A DNA stretch of 64,000 bases from CAZAMB01 sp964486335. Its GTDB lineage: Bacteria > Planctomycetota > Phycisphaerae > UBA1845. Below, in pieces: positions 42,681 through 51,221 of the stretch. The notes beneath the pieces were generated by a model. It saw only the letters and a program-made list of their open reading frames with translations. It was not told the origin of the DNA and did not search any database. A program made the position numbers and the translations under genes. Every line of letters begins with the position of its first letter. The first letter of the stretch is position 1. The stretch spans positions 173,080 to 237,079 of the forward strand of contig CAZAMB010000006.1 in NCBI GenBank assembly GCA_964486335.1, read 5' to 3'.

Positions 42681-43859
42681 TCAATCACACAGCATTCCAA
42701 CGTCGATCTGGCTGAAGCCTCGCGCCGCCCCGGCCTCACCCGAATCGGTCGACCATCCGCCCACGCGAATCAGGTAGCAGGTCCCCACCGCCACGTCCGG
42801 TATGCTCACCACCGATCCGGTCTCGAACCCGCCGCAGGAATCGTCGTCGCAGGCCAGAAGCGCCGCGTTTCCCTTCTCCGGGCACGCGCATCCGGCCTCC
42901 GCATCATTCGAACCGTACACCGCCATAACGGCATCGTATTGCGTCCCCAGGCACATGGAGACCGACAGCGTTCCCGAGCAGGGAGCGGTATACGAAAACC
43001 ACACGTCGGCCTGAAAGCGCTCCGGTTGGTCGAATCCGCACTCCATGCCGAGGTCCGGTCCGTCAGTGCTCGCGAGTCGATTATCGCCCAGCGCCGTGCA
43101 GAGATACGTCTGGCCTTCTCGAGGCAGGCACGACTCCCCGTTGAGGCAATCCTGCGACGTCAGCCCGCACGCGCGTTCGCCGATCTCGATGGGCGGCTCG
43201 CCCTCGCAGCGTCCCGCATCGGGATTCGGAACCTGCCCCGCACATATTTCGATGGCGTTCGCACAATCGTCGTTGGGCGGCGTCGGACAGCCACCCAGAA
43301 CCTCAGAAAGCTGGTCGCAAAACTGACCCGCGAAGAATAGCCCCGATTGCGGGCAGGCCGTGGTTTCAACGTCATTGCAAACCGGCGGCGATCCCGGCGT
43401 ACAGCACGCTCCAAACTGGGCCGTCGGCGGCGGCAAATCGTCGCACAAATAGTCACTTTCGCCGTTGCGATCGACAAAGGCGTAATAGGCAAACGCGGAA
43501 TAGAGGCATTGCCGCAGGTCGGCCTCCGCCAATGAGAAAGTGTCGTGGCAGAGGGCCGTCATATTCGTGTAGAACGCGAGATCGCATTCTCGACGCGGCG
43601 CTTCGCAGAAAACGTAACATTCGTCGTGCGCCTCGCACGCCGACGTGAAGCAGACACCGTCGAACGGACAATCCGGAATCAGCGCGGCCAGCCGGTTGTT
43701 GTCGCCGCACGCCTTTCCAGCCTCGAACGTCGCCAGTTCATCACTGAGGTGAGCGTAGAACCGGGCGGCGAATTCGGCCGAGCAGCCAAGGACCGCCGCA
43801 ATCAACAGCATCGACACCACCCGTTTCGCCAACCTGCCTCGCGTCGAATAAACCTGCAC
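42681..43859 (-). CDS. Cys-rich lipoprotein with phospholipase A2-like active-site motif
   Basis: The 392-residue product starts at GTG 43859 with AGGGGG upstream, then a signal peptide ending in LLIAAVLGC (lipobox). Near residue 70 the segment CEAHDECYVFC matches the CxxHDxCY active-site helix of phospholipases A2, with the His-Asp pair in place. The rest is Cys-rich, including TPPNDDCANAI and a C-terminal beta domain with WFSYTAPCSGTLSVS, like bacterial PPC or CUB-type modules. A calcium loop before the helix is not obvious. It may be a secreted lipase or only keep the fold. Confidence 0.65.
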   Translation of the reverse strand: MQVYSTRGRLAKRVVSMLLIAAVLGCSAEFAARFYAHLSDELATFEAGKACGDNNRLAALIPDCPFDGVCFTSACEAHDECYVFCEAPRRECDLAFYTNMTALCHDTFSLAEADLRQCLYSAFAYYAFVDRNGESDYLCDDLPPPTAQFGACCTPGSPPVCNDVETTACPQSGLFFAGQFCDQLSEVLGGCPTPPNDDCANAIEICAGQVPNPDAGRCEGEPPIEIGERACGLTSQDCLNGESCLPREGQTYLCTALGDNRLASTDGPDLGMECGFDQPERFQADVWFSYTAPCSGTLSVSMCLGTQYDAVMAVYGSNDAEAGCACPEKGNAALLACDDDSCGGFETGSVVSIPDVAVGTCYLIRVGGWSTDSGEAGAARGFSQIDVGMLCD

Positions 43860-43869
43860 GACTTCCCCC

Positions 43870-44289
43870 TCATTCTCGATAGAGCGACGCACCGGCGAGC
43901 GCCGCAAGGCAAAACTCAATCAGCGTCCACGCGGCCGTCACGGCCAACTTCCATCCGCCGAGGAGTTTGAGCTGGCTTAGCGTGACGAGCAACACCACCC
44001 CGATCGACGCCCACATGGTGACGCCGACGATGATTGCCGTCCGCGGGTATGGCCCGAACCGCGTGCGAAACACGGCATAGAGATACACCGCCAAAATGCC
44101 GAACCATATTCGCATGCCGAAGTGCTGCACGGCCATCATCGCGGGCGACGACGGCGGAAACTTCTCCTTGAACGCGACGATGTACTCCGGTCCGAGGACA
44201 AAATGCCCGAGCGAAAACCCGCTGACGCAAATCACCAGCCCGGCAACGATTCCACCAAGAAAAACCCGCAGCCAGTTGATCGAAACCAT
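43870..44289 (-). CDS. Small four-helix membrane protein of unknown function
   Basis: The 139-residue product begins MVSINWLRVFLGG at 44289 and has four hydrophobic segments. Between helix 1 and helix 2 lies a short periplasmic loop containing KEKFPPSSPAMM. It resembles small uncharacterised membrane proteins of the DUF1761 kind. The longer frame to 44592 is Arg-rich and not protein-like. It lies 10 bases upstream of the PLA2-like gene, so the two are probably co-transcribed. Confidence 0.65.
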   Translation of the reverse strand: MVSINWLRVFLGGIVAGLVICVSGFSLGHFVLGPEYIVAFKEKFPPSSPAMMAVQHFGMRIWFGILAVYLYAVFRTRFGPYPRTAIIVGVTMWASIGVVLLVTLSQLKLLGGWKLAVTAAWTLIEFCLAALAGASLYRE

Positions 44290-44590
44290 GAGGACGGATT
44301 CTAAAACAGGGCGAAAAGGAAGCAATTCACGGATCGGCGGACGACCTGCCCGCGCCGTTCTCCGCCGGCCACGCTCGTCAGTTCGCCAAGCCGCGCCCGT
44401 TCTCGGAATTGCGCGGCGACGCTGCTTTTTGACGCGGCCGCGTCCGGACCTACAATGGGTCCAATCGATCCGCCGGGCTTCGGGCCGTTGAGCACGATAT
44501 TTCACGTCGCCCACCCGTTCCCCCATCAACACCGGGAACACGCGATACCGCCGATCCTCCGGAGCCCCCGACCATTGAACTGAAGGTGCC
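44290..44590. other. Divergent promoter region between the membrane protein and YyaL-like genes
   Basis: This 301-base gap contains the strong plus-strand promoter at 44429-44456 and a GC-rich leader of about 128 bases. No credible ORF is present. The left part (44290-44420) presumably carries the minus-strand promoter, but I could not assign one. Confidence 0.5.
44429..44456 (+). promoter_or_regulatory. Sigma70-type promoter of the YyaL-like gene
   Basis: TTGACG (44429-44434) and TACAAT (44451-44456) are separated by 16 bases; each matches five of six consensus bases. Confidence 0.65.
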
Positions 44591-46855
44591 ATGAAAGAAA
44601 TCGCTTTGAATCGCAGAAATGAGTTTGGAGTGGTAATGTCAATGTTGGCCTTTGGCGTCTGCGGGGTCGCGCATGCTCAGGACGCGGGCCAGTCACCCCG
44701 ACCGACGGAGGGAACTTCAACCGTGTCAGAAAAAAAACCGCCGAAACACACCAACCGACTCATCAAGGCCACAAGCCCCTACCTTCTTCAGCACGCCCAC
44801 AATCCCGTCGACTGGCATGAATGGAATGCCCAGTCGCTGGAAAAAGCGAAGTCCGAAGACAAGCCAATCTTCCTCAGCATTGGTTATTCCGCCTGCCATT
44901 GGTGCCACGTCATGGAGCATGAGTGCTTTGAAGACGAGGAGGTCGCCAAGGTGCTCAACGACGGATTCGTCAGCATCAAGGTCGATCGCGAGGAGCGGCC
45001 CGATCTCGATGAACTCTATATGGCCTACACTCAGGCGCTGACCGGCGGAGGCGGCTGGCCGATGAGCGTCTGGCTGACCCCGGACGGCACGCCGTTTTAT
45101 GCAGGGACGTATTTTCCCCGGGCGCAGTTTGTTCAACTGCTTCGCCAGATGAGTGAACGATGGAAGTCCGACCGCGATCAGATCACCGGAGGCGCCTCGC
45201 AGGCCAAGGCGTTCTTCGATCGCTGGGCCAAGGGGCACGAACCCGCCGAGGGCGTCATCGCGCTCGAAATCATCGATCGGTCCGCTGCCGTGCTCGCCAA
45301 CCACTTCGACCGCAAGCTCGGCGGCATGAGCGGCGGCGGGACAAACAAGTTTCCGCCGAGCATGGCCATGGACTTGATGCTGCGCGTCCATCGTCGGACA
45401 GAGAATCCCGCGCTGTTCGAAGCCGTCGATGTCACGCTCGACCATATGGCGCGCGGCGGCATCTATGACCACATCGGCGGCGGCATCTGCCGATACAGCA
45501 CCGATGTCGAGTGGCTCGTGCCGCACTTCGAAAAGATGCTCTACGATCAGGCGCTGGTGAGTGCCATCTACCTCGACGGCTTCCTCGTCTCCAAGAACCA
45601 ACAGTACGCCACCGTCGCCAAAGACATTTTTGATTACGTACTTTCCGACCTTCGCTCGCCCGAAGGGGCGTTTTACTCCAGCCGCGACGCCGACAGCGAC
45701 GGCAAAGAGGGAAAGTTTTACATTTGGACGGTTGATGAGGTCATCGCCGCACTGGGTAAGGAGGAGGGCGAGCTGTGCTGCAAATACTTCGACGTCACCG
45801 AGTCGGGCAATTGGTTTGAGCGCTTCGGCCACGCGCCTCCGGGCCCCAAAAACATCCTGCACATCCCCAAACCACCCGCGATGTTCGCCAAAATGCATGG
45901 GTTGGAGGTCGATCATCTTCACTCCAAGGTTAAAGGCTGGCGAGAAAAACTCCTTGCGGTTCGCGTGCAACGGACGCCGCCGGGCCTGGACGACAAAGTC
46001 CTGACGGACTGGAACGGGCTGATGATCGCGAGTCTGGCCAAAGGCGCTCGCGCGCTCGACGAACCGAAATACGCCGTCGCGGCGTCCGCCGCCGCCGATT
46101 TCATCCTCGCGAAACTGCAAAAAGACGGCCGTTTGCTTCGCACTTACCGAAAAGGCGAGGCCCGCCTGTCGGGGACGCTGAGCGATTATGCGTTCTTCAT
46201 CGAGGGACTGTTAAATCTGCATGAGGCTACGTTTGACGGGAGATGGCTCGACGAAGCCGAACGCCTGACGGATCTTTCTATCAAGTACTTCTTCGACGAA
46301 AAGGACGGCGCGTTTTTCTACACCGCCTCTGACGCCGAAAAACTGATTGTTCGCTCCAAGCACCCACAAGACAGCGCGATTCCGTCGGGCAACTCGGTCC
46401 ACGCAATGAATCTCCTTCGATTGGCGGTTCTTCTGGACCGGAAGGACTTGCGAGAAAAGGCCGAGTCGATTCTGCGCGCCTTCGCCAAACAGGCCTCCGA
46501 TTCCCCCGGTGCCTACGAACGACTGAACTGCGCCGTCGATTTCTATCACGATCGGGTCAAGGAGATCGCCATTGTCGGGAATCCGACCTCGGCCGACACC
46601 AAAGCGCTGCTTCGAACGGTCTTTGATCGCTACCTGCCCAACAAAGTGGTCGTGTTCGCGCCCGCCAAGGTGACCGACACCCGTGTACCGTTGTTGAAAG
46701 GCAAGGGACCGATTGGCGGAAAGTCTACTGCCTTCGTTTGCGAAAACTACCGCTGCCGTCTGCCCGTCTTCACGCCTGAAGACCTCGACAAAGAACTCCA
46801 GATGCCGACAAAACCGGAACCTGCCTCGGACAATCCTGACTCCGCGAATCGATGA
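44591..46855 (+). CDS. Exported DUF255/YyaL thioredoxin-domain protein
   Basis: The 754-residue protein is a full-length member of the YyaL/spermatogenesis-associated-20 family. A thioredoxin-like N-terminal domain carries LIKATSPYLLQHAHNPVDW and SACHWCHVMEHE with a CxxC pair near residue 102. It is followed by an alpha/alpha-toroid of the N-acylglucosamine-epimerase type (DVEWLVPHFEKMLYDQAL, LTDWNGLMIASLA). The biochemical role of the family is not settled. Unlike most homologues it begins with a likely signal peptide (VVMSMLAFGVCGVAHAQ), so it would act outside the cytoplasm. A strong promoter lies 135 bases upstream. Confidence 0.9.
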   Translation: MKEIALNRRNEFGVVMSMLAFGVCGVAHAQDAGQSPRPTEGTSTVSEKKPPKHTNRLIKATSPYLLQHAHNPVDWHEWNAQSLEKAKSEDKPIFLSIGYSACHWCHVMEHECFEDEEVAKVLNDGFVSIKVDREERPDLDELYMAYTQALTGGGGWPMSVWLTPDGTPFYAGTYFPRAQFVQLLRQMSERWKSDRDQITGGASQAKAFFDRWAKGHEPAEGVIALEIIDRSAAVLANHFDRKLGGMSGGGTNKFPPSMAMDLMLRVHRRTENPALFEAVDVTLDHMARGGIYDHIGGGICRYSTDVEWLVPHFEKMLYDQALVSAIYLDGFLVSKNQQYATVAKDIFDYVLSDLRSPEGAFYSSRDADSDGKEGKFYIWTVDEVIAALGKEEGELCCKYFDVTESGNWFERFGHAPPGPKNILHIPKPPAMFAKMHGLEVDHLHSKVKGWREKLLAVRVQRTPPGLDDKVLTDWNGLMIASLAKGARALDEPKYAVAASAAADFILAKLQKDGRLLRTYRKGEARLSGTLSDYAFFIEGLLNLHEATFDGRWLDEAERLTDLSIKYFFDEKDGAFFYTASDAEKLIVRSKHPQDSAIPSGNSVHAMNLLRLAVLLDRKDLREKAESILRAFAKQASDSPGAYERLNCAVDFYHDRVKEIAIVGNPTSADTKALLRTVFDRYLPNKVVVFAPAKVTDTRVPLLKGKGPIGGKSTAFVCENYRCRLPVFTPEDLDKELQMPTKPEPASDNPDSANR

Positions 46856-47060
46856 CGCCATCCGGAATCTGGAGAGTCTGCACCGGATGTGAAACGCCGG
46901 GATTGCAATTCCGCGAATTTTGCGCTTGAGGCGAGCGGGTCCACTTGTCACAATGTCACCCCACGGCAGGGCGGGCTGCTGCCGTGCTCGGTCCGCTCGC
47001 AAAAGCGTCGACTGCCGGATCGAGTGGTTTTGCGCGTCACGATCCCACGGGAGTGCAGGC

Positions 47061-48671
47061 ATGGCACAAACCAAAGAGCAATGGGGAAGTCGTCTGGGCG
47101 TGATTCTCGCGGTCGCGGGATCGGCTGTCGGGCTTGGTAACTTTCTTCGCTTCCCCGGTCAGGCGGCTCAAAACGGCGGCGGCGCGTTCATGATTCCCTA
47201 TTTTTGTGCCCTGTTGTTTCTTGGCATTCCGATTTGCTGGGCCGAATGGACGATGGGCCGCTACGGCGGACGCAAAGGTCTGCACTCCTCGCCGTCAATT
47301 CTCGGCGCGGTCGGCAAGGGCCGCGTTTTTCGCTATCTCGGCGTGATCGGCGTGCTGATCCCACTGGCGGTTTCGTTTTATTACACCTACATCGAAGCGT
47401 GGTGCCTCGGATATTTCTGGCACTACCTCAACGGTGGAATCGGCGTCGACGCCGCCGCGCCAGTCGCGGAACAGACGGCGCGGGCGTCGAAGTTCTACAA
47501 CGATCTCACCGGCACCGCGGCCAACGGCGTGATCGCCGGAGGGTCCATTCAGACTTTTGTCTTCTGGGTCATTACGTTTTCGATCAACATCTGGCTTGTG
47601 TTTCGAGGCATTTCCCGCGGGATCGAGAAATTCGTTCAATGGGCCATGCCCATCATGGCCGTGTGTGCCCTGATCGTCCTTGTTCGTGTCCTGACCCTGG
47701 GTACCCCCGACGCCGCCAATCCCGAACAGAACGTCGTCAATGGGCTGGGGTACATGTGGAATCCGAGTTTTGAGGCGCTGAAGAACCCGCAGACCTGGCT
47801 TGCGGCGGCCGGCCAGATTTTCTTCAGTCTGTCGGTGGGGTTCGGAGTCATCATCAACTACGCGTCCTACATGCGTAAGAAGGACGACGTCGTGCTATCC
47901 GGACTGACCGCATCAGCCACCAACGAGCTGTTTGAGGTGGGTTTCGGCGGCATGATCACTCTGACCGCCGCGTTCATCTTCCTGGGAACCTCGAATGTGA
48001 TCGGAGCCGTCCAAAGCGGCTCGTTCGGGCTTGGTTTCACCACGCTTCCCGTGGTCTTTGCCCATATGGGTCCGGCCGGAAATGTCATCGGCGCGATCTG
48101 GTTCCTGATGCTCTTCCTGGCCGCGATCACCAGCTCGATTTCGATGTATCAGCCTTCCCTCGCGTTCTTCCAGGAGGCACTGGGATGGGGCCGCAAGCAG
48201 GCAACCACCCTGATGGTGTCGATCTGCATCGTCGGGTCGTTCCTTGTCATGTACTACAGCGCGGGCGGCACGTTCTGGTCGACCATCGACAATTGGGTCG
48301 GCAACTTGCTGATCTTCATCCTGGCGATGGTGCAGATCATCGCCTTCAGTTGGATCTTCGGAATCAAGAAAGGCATTCAGGAGGCCCATTGCGGAGCGCA
48401 TATTCACATTCCCAGGTTCTACCAATTCATCATGAAGTACGTGACGCCAACGTTTCTGCTGGTCGTGTTTGGTTTCTTCTGCAAGGATAACCTTCCAACC
48501 TGGGTGCAGACCGTGGCCGACAACCCCTTGCAGCAAGGTGCGCTGGGTTTGATCTTTGCCGTTATTGCGCTGCTCGTGGTTTGCACCTACATCGGCGAAA
48601 AGCGGTGGCGAGCGGCCGGACTGGACATTGATGGAAAGTTTCCGCCAAGTGATGAAGGAGACGCGAAATGA
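47061..48671 (+). CDS. Sodium:neurotransmitter symporter (NSS/SNF) family transporter
   Basis: This is a Na+-coupled amino-acid or amine transporter with the LeuT fold. The 536-residue product has the helix-1 signature GSAVGLGNFLRFPGQAAQNGG with the unwound substrate site, and PISCWAEW-like FLGIPICWAEWTMGRYGG in helix 2. About eleven to twelve membrane helices are predicted. ATG 47061 fits the family N-terminus (MAQTKEQWGSRLG). The upstream extension to 46920 is not conserved. A 37-codon gene overlaps its stop codon and likely encodes a MetS-like subunit, which points to methionine or alanine-type substrates. Confidence 0.92.
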   Translation: MAQTKEQWGSRLGVILAVAGSAVGLGNFLRFPGQAAQNGGGAFMIPYFCALLFLGIPICWAEWTMGRYGGRKGLHSSPSILGAVGKGRVFRYLGVIGVLIPLAVSFYYTYIEAWCLGYFWHYLNGGIGVDAAAPVAEQTARASKFYNDLTGTAANGVIAGGSIQTFVFWVITFSINIWLVFRGISRGIEKFVQWAMPIMAVCALIVLVRVLTLGTPDAANPEQNVVNGLGYMWNPSFEALKNPQTWLAAAGQIFFSLSVGFGVIINYASYMRKKDDVVLSGLTASATNELFEVGFGGMITLTAAFIFLGTSNVIGAVQSGSFGLGFTTLPVVFAHMGPAGNVIGAIWFLMLFLAAITSSISMYQPSLAFFQEALGWGRKQATTLMVSICIVGSFLVMYYSAGGTFWSTIDNWVGNLLIFILAMVQIIAFSWIFGIKKGIQEAHCGAHIHIPRFYQFIMKYVTPTFLLVVFGFFCKDNLPTWVQTVADNPLQQGALGLIFAVIALLVVCTYIGEKRWRAAGLDIDGKFPPSDEGDAK

Positions 48672-48781
48672 CGTCGCTCGGATGGGTGTTTATGGTCGCG
48701 TCCAATCTCTTTGTATGGGGCTTGGCCGCGTGGTGCTTTTATACGGTGCTCACGGTGGATGACAACGGCGAACGTGCGTAG
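48668..48781 (+). CDS. MetS-like small subunit of the NSS transporter (37 aa)
   Basis: A 37-residue single-helix protein (MTSLGWVFMVASNLFVWG, then LAAWCFYTVLTVDD and a short polar tail). Its ATG overlaps the TGA of the NSS gene (ATGA), so translation is coupled. In Corynebacterium glutamicum the NSS transporter MetP needs the small hydrophobic protein MetS; the position and character here match that pairing. It is short, so the call depends on context. Its stop codon lies in the loop region of a terminator hairpin. Confidence 0.8.
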   Translation: MTSLGWVFMVASNLFVWGLAAWCFYTVLTVDDNGERA

Positions 48782-48792
48782 CACGCCTTTTT
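48773..48792 (+). terminator. Terminator overlapping the stop of the small transporter subunit
   Basis: CGTGC (48773-48777) and GCACG (48781-48785) form a 5-bp GC-rich stem with a GTA loop, followed by CCTTTTT. It ends the transporter operon just before the convergent rhodanese gene. Confidence 0.65.
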
Positions 48793-48813
48793 ATGCGGAC
48801 AGCGGTTTGGCGG

Positions 48814-49398
48814 CTATTTCCTGGCCTTTTCCGCGGTTGATCGATAGCTTCCCTCGCCGCCATCGCCCTTCTCCACGGGGAACCCAAGAACCGACCAGCC
48901 TTCGATATCGCCCGCGCCGCCGGGGTCCGGTCCTCCGGCGAAGCCGCCCGCCATGTTCATCGGATTTTGGTAACCGGCTTTGAGCAAAACGGCGCAAGCC
49001 CTCGCCGATCGCCCGCCCGACCGGCATCCCACGATCAACCGGGTATCGCGCGGAAACGTCGCTTCGACGACCGACAGAAAATCCGCGTTCGGCTCCATCT
49101 GTCCGGTGGCCGGATTCGGCTCCGCGATCGGTATGTTGATCGAACCAGGAGCGTGGCCGGCCTCAAACTCCGCTACCGATCGCACGTCAAGATAAATGTA
49201 ACCGCGGTTCTCATCGAGTCGCTTCTTGGCCTCGGTCGGAGTAACATGTACCACGGACATGGCGGGCTCCAGATGGGTCGCGCTGCTCGAAGACGCTTCA
49301 GATGGTTCTGGGCTTACGCGTGTGTCGGCCTTTCGGCAGCCGGACAACGCCAATCCACCCAGAACCGCAACTCGGACGATATTCCTAATCCATCGCAT
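48814..49398 (-). CDS. Rhodanese-domain lipoprotein
   Basis: The 194-residue product has a signal peptide ending in LALSGC (lipobox) and a Ser-rich linker. A rhodanese domain follows (YIYLDVRSVAEFEAGHAPGS, then the active-site Cys in IVGCRSGGRSARAC). The active loop CRSGGRS is a normal six-residue loop, so sulfurtransferase activity is plausible. The last 45 residues are Gly-rich. It would be anchored in the periplasm. It converges with the NSS operon. Confidence 0.88.
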   Translation of the reverse strand: MRWIRNIVRVAVLGGLALSGCRKADTRVSPEPSEASSSSATHLEPAMSVVHVTPTEAKKRLDENRGYIYLDVRSVAEFEAGHAPGSINIPIAEPNPATGQMEPNADFLSVVEATFPRDTRLIVGCRSGGRSARACAVLLKAGYQNPMNMAGGFAGGPDPGGAGDIEGWSVLGFPVEKGDGGEGSYRSTAEKARK

Positions 49399-49633
49399 GA
49401 ACCGCTATTCTGACGACCTCGGTGAATGAGTCAACGTGGCCGGGGCTGAGTGGCGAAACGCGACATTCGCCGATGGATCATGTCGAATCCTGTCTGCCGA
49501 GCGGAAACGACTGAATCCGCCACATATTGCAAACGATCAGTTGCGAATACAATAGTGCGGAAACCCGATATCGAGTTCTGTCGGGAGCAAGCGACGCCAA
49601 ACGCGTTGCGTGGACAAAAACAGGGATGGTGCA

Positions 49634-50152
49634 ATGAATCTGACCGTTCAGCGGTGGCATCGGAGGGCGCTGGTTTTGCTGTTGCCGGTCTTGTCGGCAC
49701 TACTCGCCGGCTGCCAATACATCGTCAATCCGTTCAATGATGAAATGGCGGGTCGGCAGAGAACCACGACGCCTTCGGTCCAAGCAGCGCGAGCCGCCCA
49801 GGTTGAAGTTTCGGTTGCCCAGCCCCACGGCGAACCCAAGCCATATCCCGCCCATGTTGACGAAGTCACGCACCTGCCACTTTACTTCGAGGATCCCTTT
49901 GAGGACAAAGGCAGCGAAGACGGCAAGTTCGCCTGGACCGGCGAAGACTATCTCTGGATGTTCTATTCCCGCGGCCGATTCCTTCTCAATGCGGTCGCCT
50001 TTCCCCTGAGCGCGGCGGTTACGCCCCCGTGGACGCCGATGGCTTCCGATGGACGACTCTCCAGGCAGTGCCTCGGCTATGACCACGACGCACGGCGGAT
50101 GTGCTGCAAATGTGCAGACTCCGTCGCGCCCCACGCTGCCGACGGATCGTGA
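49634..50152 (+). CDS. Lipoprotein of unknown function
   Basis: The 172-residue product begins MNLTVQRWHRR at 49634 and has a hydrophobic stretch ending in the lipobox LLAGC. The mature part contains no recognised domain; it is rich in Pro, Asp and aromatic residues and has a hydrophobic patch (LNAVAFPLSAAVTPPW) near residue 125. The C-terminus has a Cys pair (CCKC). The in-frame ATG at 49610 would put charged residues before the signal. The gene lies about 100 bases before the zinc-ribbon membrane gene. Confidence 0.65.
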   Translation: MNLTVQRWHRRALVLLLPVLSALLAGCQYIVNPFNDEMAGRQRTTTPSVQAARAAQVEVSVAQPHGEPKPYPAHVDEVTHLPLYFEDPFEDKGSEDGKFAWTGEDYLWMFYSRGRFLLNAVAFPLSAAVTPPWTPMASDGRLSRQCLGYDHDARRMCCKCADSVAPHAADGS

Positions 50153-50245
50153 CTCTTCATTCGTGCGCCGATCGCGGTTAGGATGACATCCAAGCCCAAT
50201 CTCCGTTGTTGAGATCGGAAAACGAATCGAGCGACGGTTCCGTCG

Positions 50246-51211
50246 ATGATGTGTCCGGAGATTTCCGACGAGACGATGGTCACACGTTGCCCCGCCTGCG
50301 GACAGCCGGTAGAGGAGTTCGCCGAGACGTGCAGCCTCTGCAACTTCACCCTCGCGCTGCCCGATCGCCACGCAACCAGCGAAGATGCGACTCCTTTTGC
50401 CCACGCTCATGAACGCGGCGAATCCGGTCGGCGTCGAATGTGCGAGTGGGTCTGGTTTGCCGGAACGGGGCGGCTCAAACATCTTGCGCTGATGCGGGCA
50501 TCGGTCGCCTCGAATGCGTTCTTCCGCCTGAATGTGCTCTTGTTTGCGGCGGCGTTCGGCCTCGTGACGGCCACGCATTTCGGATGGCGCGCGGTCACAG
50601 CGCGGGCCGCCCTCGAACCAAGCGGGTCGGTCAAACCCCTCGGAGGCGGCTGGCTGCACGTCGCCCAGACGCCGAATCCGTATCGCCGTACCGCGCCCGC
50701 CGACGCTTCCCTGGATCTGTGGTGGAGTCCGCCGCAAGCAATCATCGCCGCCGTCGCTGGGTTTATCGGTGCATTGCTCGCGATCTTTCTTGTTCACCGA
50801 ATCATTCGATCGGGCCTCTGCCTCGCGCACGACCGCCGCCACCGGGCCGAACAACGCATGACCGCCGCGCTGCACTATGGCTCGGCCTGGGGATTGCCGC
50901 TACTTTTCTCCGCGTTGCTGCTCGCTCTCCGGCCCATCAGCCGCATCGGGGCGATCGAACGGTCAACGTGGATTCCCGGCGCGCAAGGGCTTGAACTATC
51001 CGCCGGATTGGTTGCCGCCGTGTCCCTCGCTTTCTGGTGGTTCTGGCTGGTTCGACTGGGCGCGACCGCACCGGTCGATTCGCGCTCACGGGTCGGCGTT
51101 TTCTTTGGACTCGGAGCACCGATCATCGTCGGCGTGGTCGCGGCGGCCTGGTGGGTCGGACTCAGCGCCGGCTTGCACGCCTTGTTCGCTTCGTGGAAAC
51201 TGCACTTTTGA
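50246..51211 (+). CDS. Zinc-ribbon membrane protein of unknown function
   Basis: The 321-residue product opens with a zinc ribbon (CPACGQ, CSLCNF), then a basic cytosolic segment and four or five membrane helices (about residues 95-120, 165-190, 215-240, 255-275 and 290-315). This is the same ribbon-plus-helices design as the protein at 6464. ATG 50276 (MVTRCPACG) is an alternative start. guaA begins 11 bases after its stop, so the two may be co-transcribed. No function can be assigned. Confidence 0.7.
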   Translation: MMCPEISDETMVTRCPACGQPVEEFAETCSLCNFTLALPDRHATSEDATPFAHAHERGESGRRRMCEWVWFAGTGRLKHLALMRASVASNAFFRLNVLLFAAAFGLVTATHFGWRAVTARAALEPSGSVKPLGGGWLHVAQTPNPYRRTAPADASLDLWWSPPQAIIAAVAGFIGALLAIFLVHRIIRSGLCLAHDRRHRAEQRMTAALHYGSAWGLPLLFSALLLALRPISRIGAIERSTWIPGAQGLELSAGLVAAVSLAFWWFWLVRLGATAPVDSRSRVGVFFGLGAPIIVGVVAAAWWVGLSAGLHALFASWKLHF

Positions 51212-51221
51212 CGGAACGACC

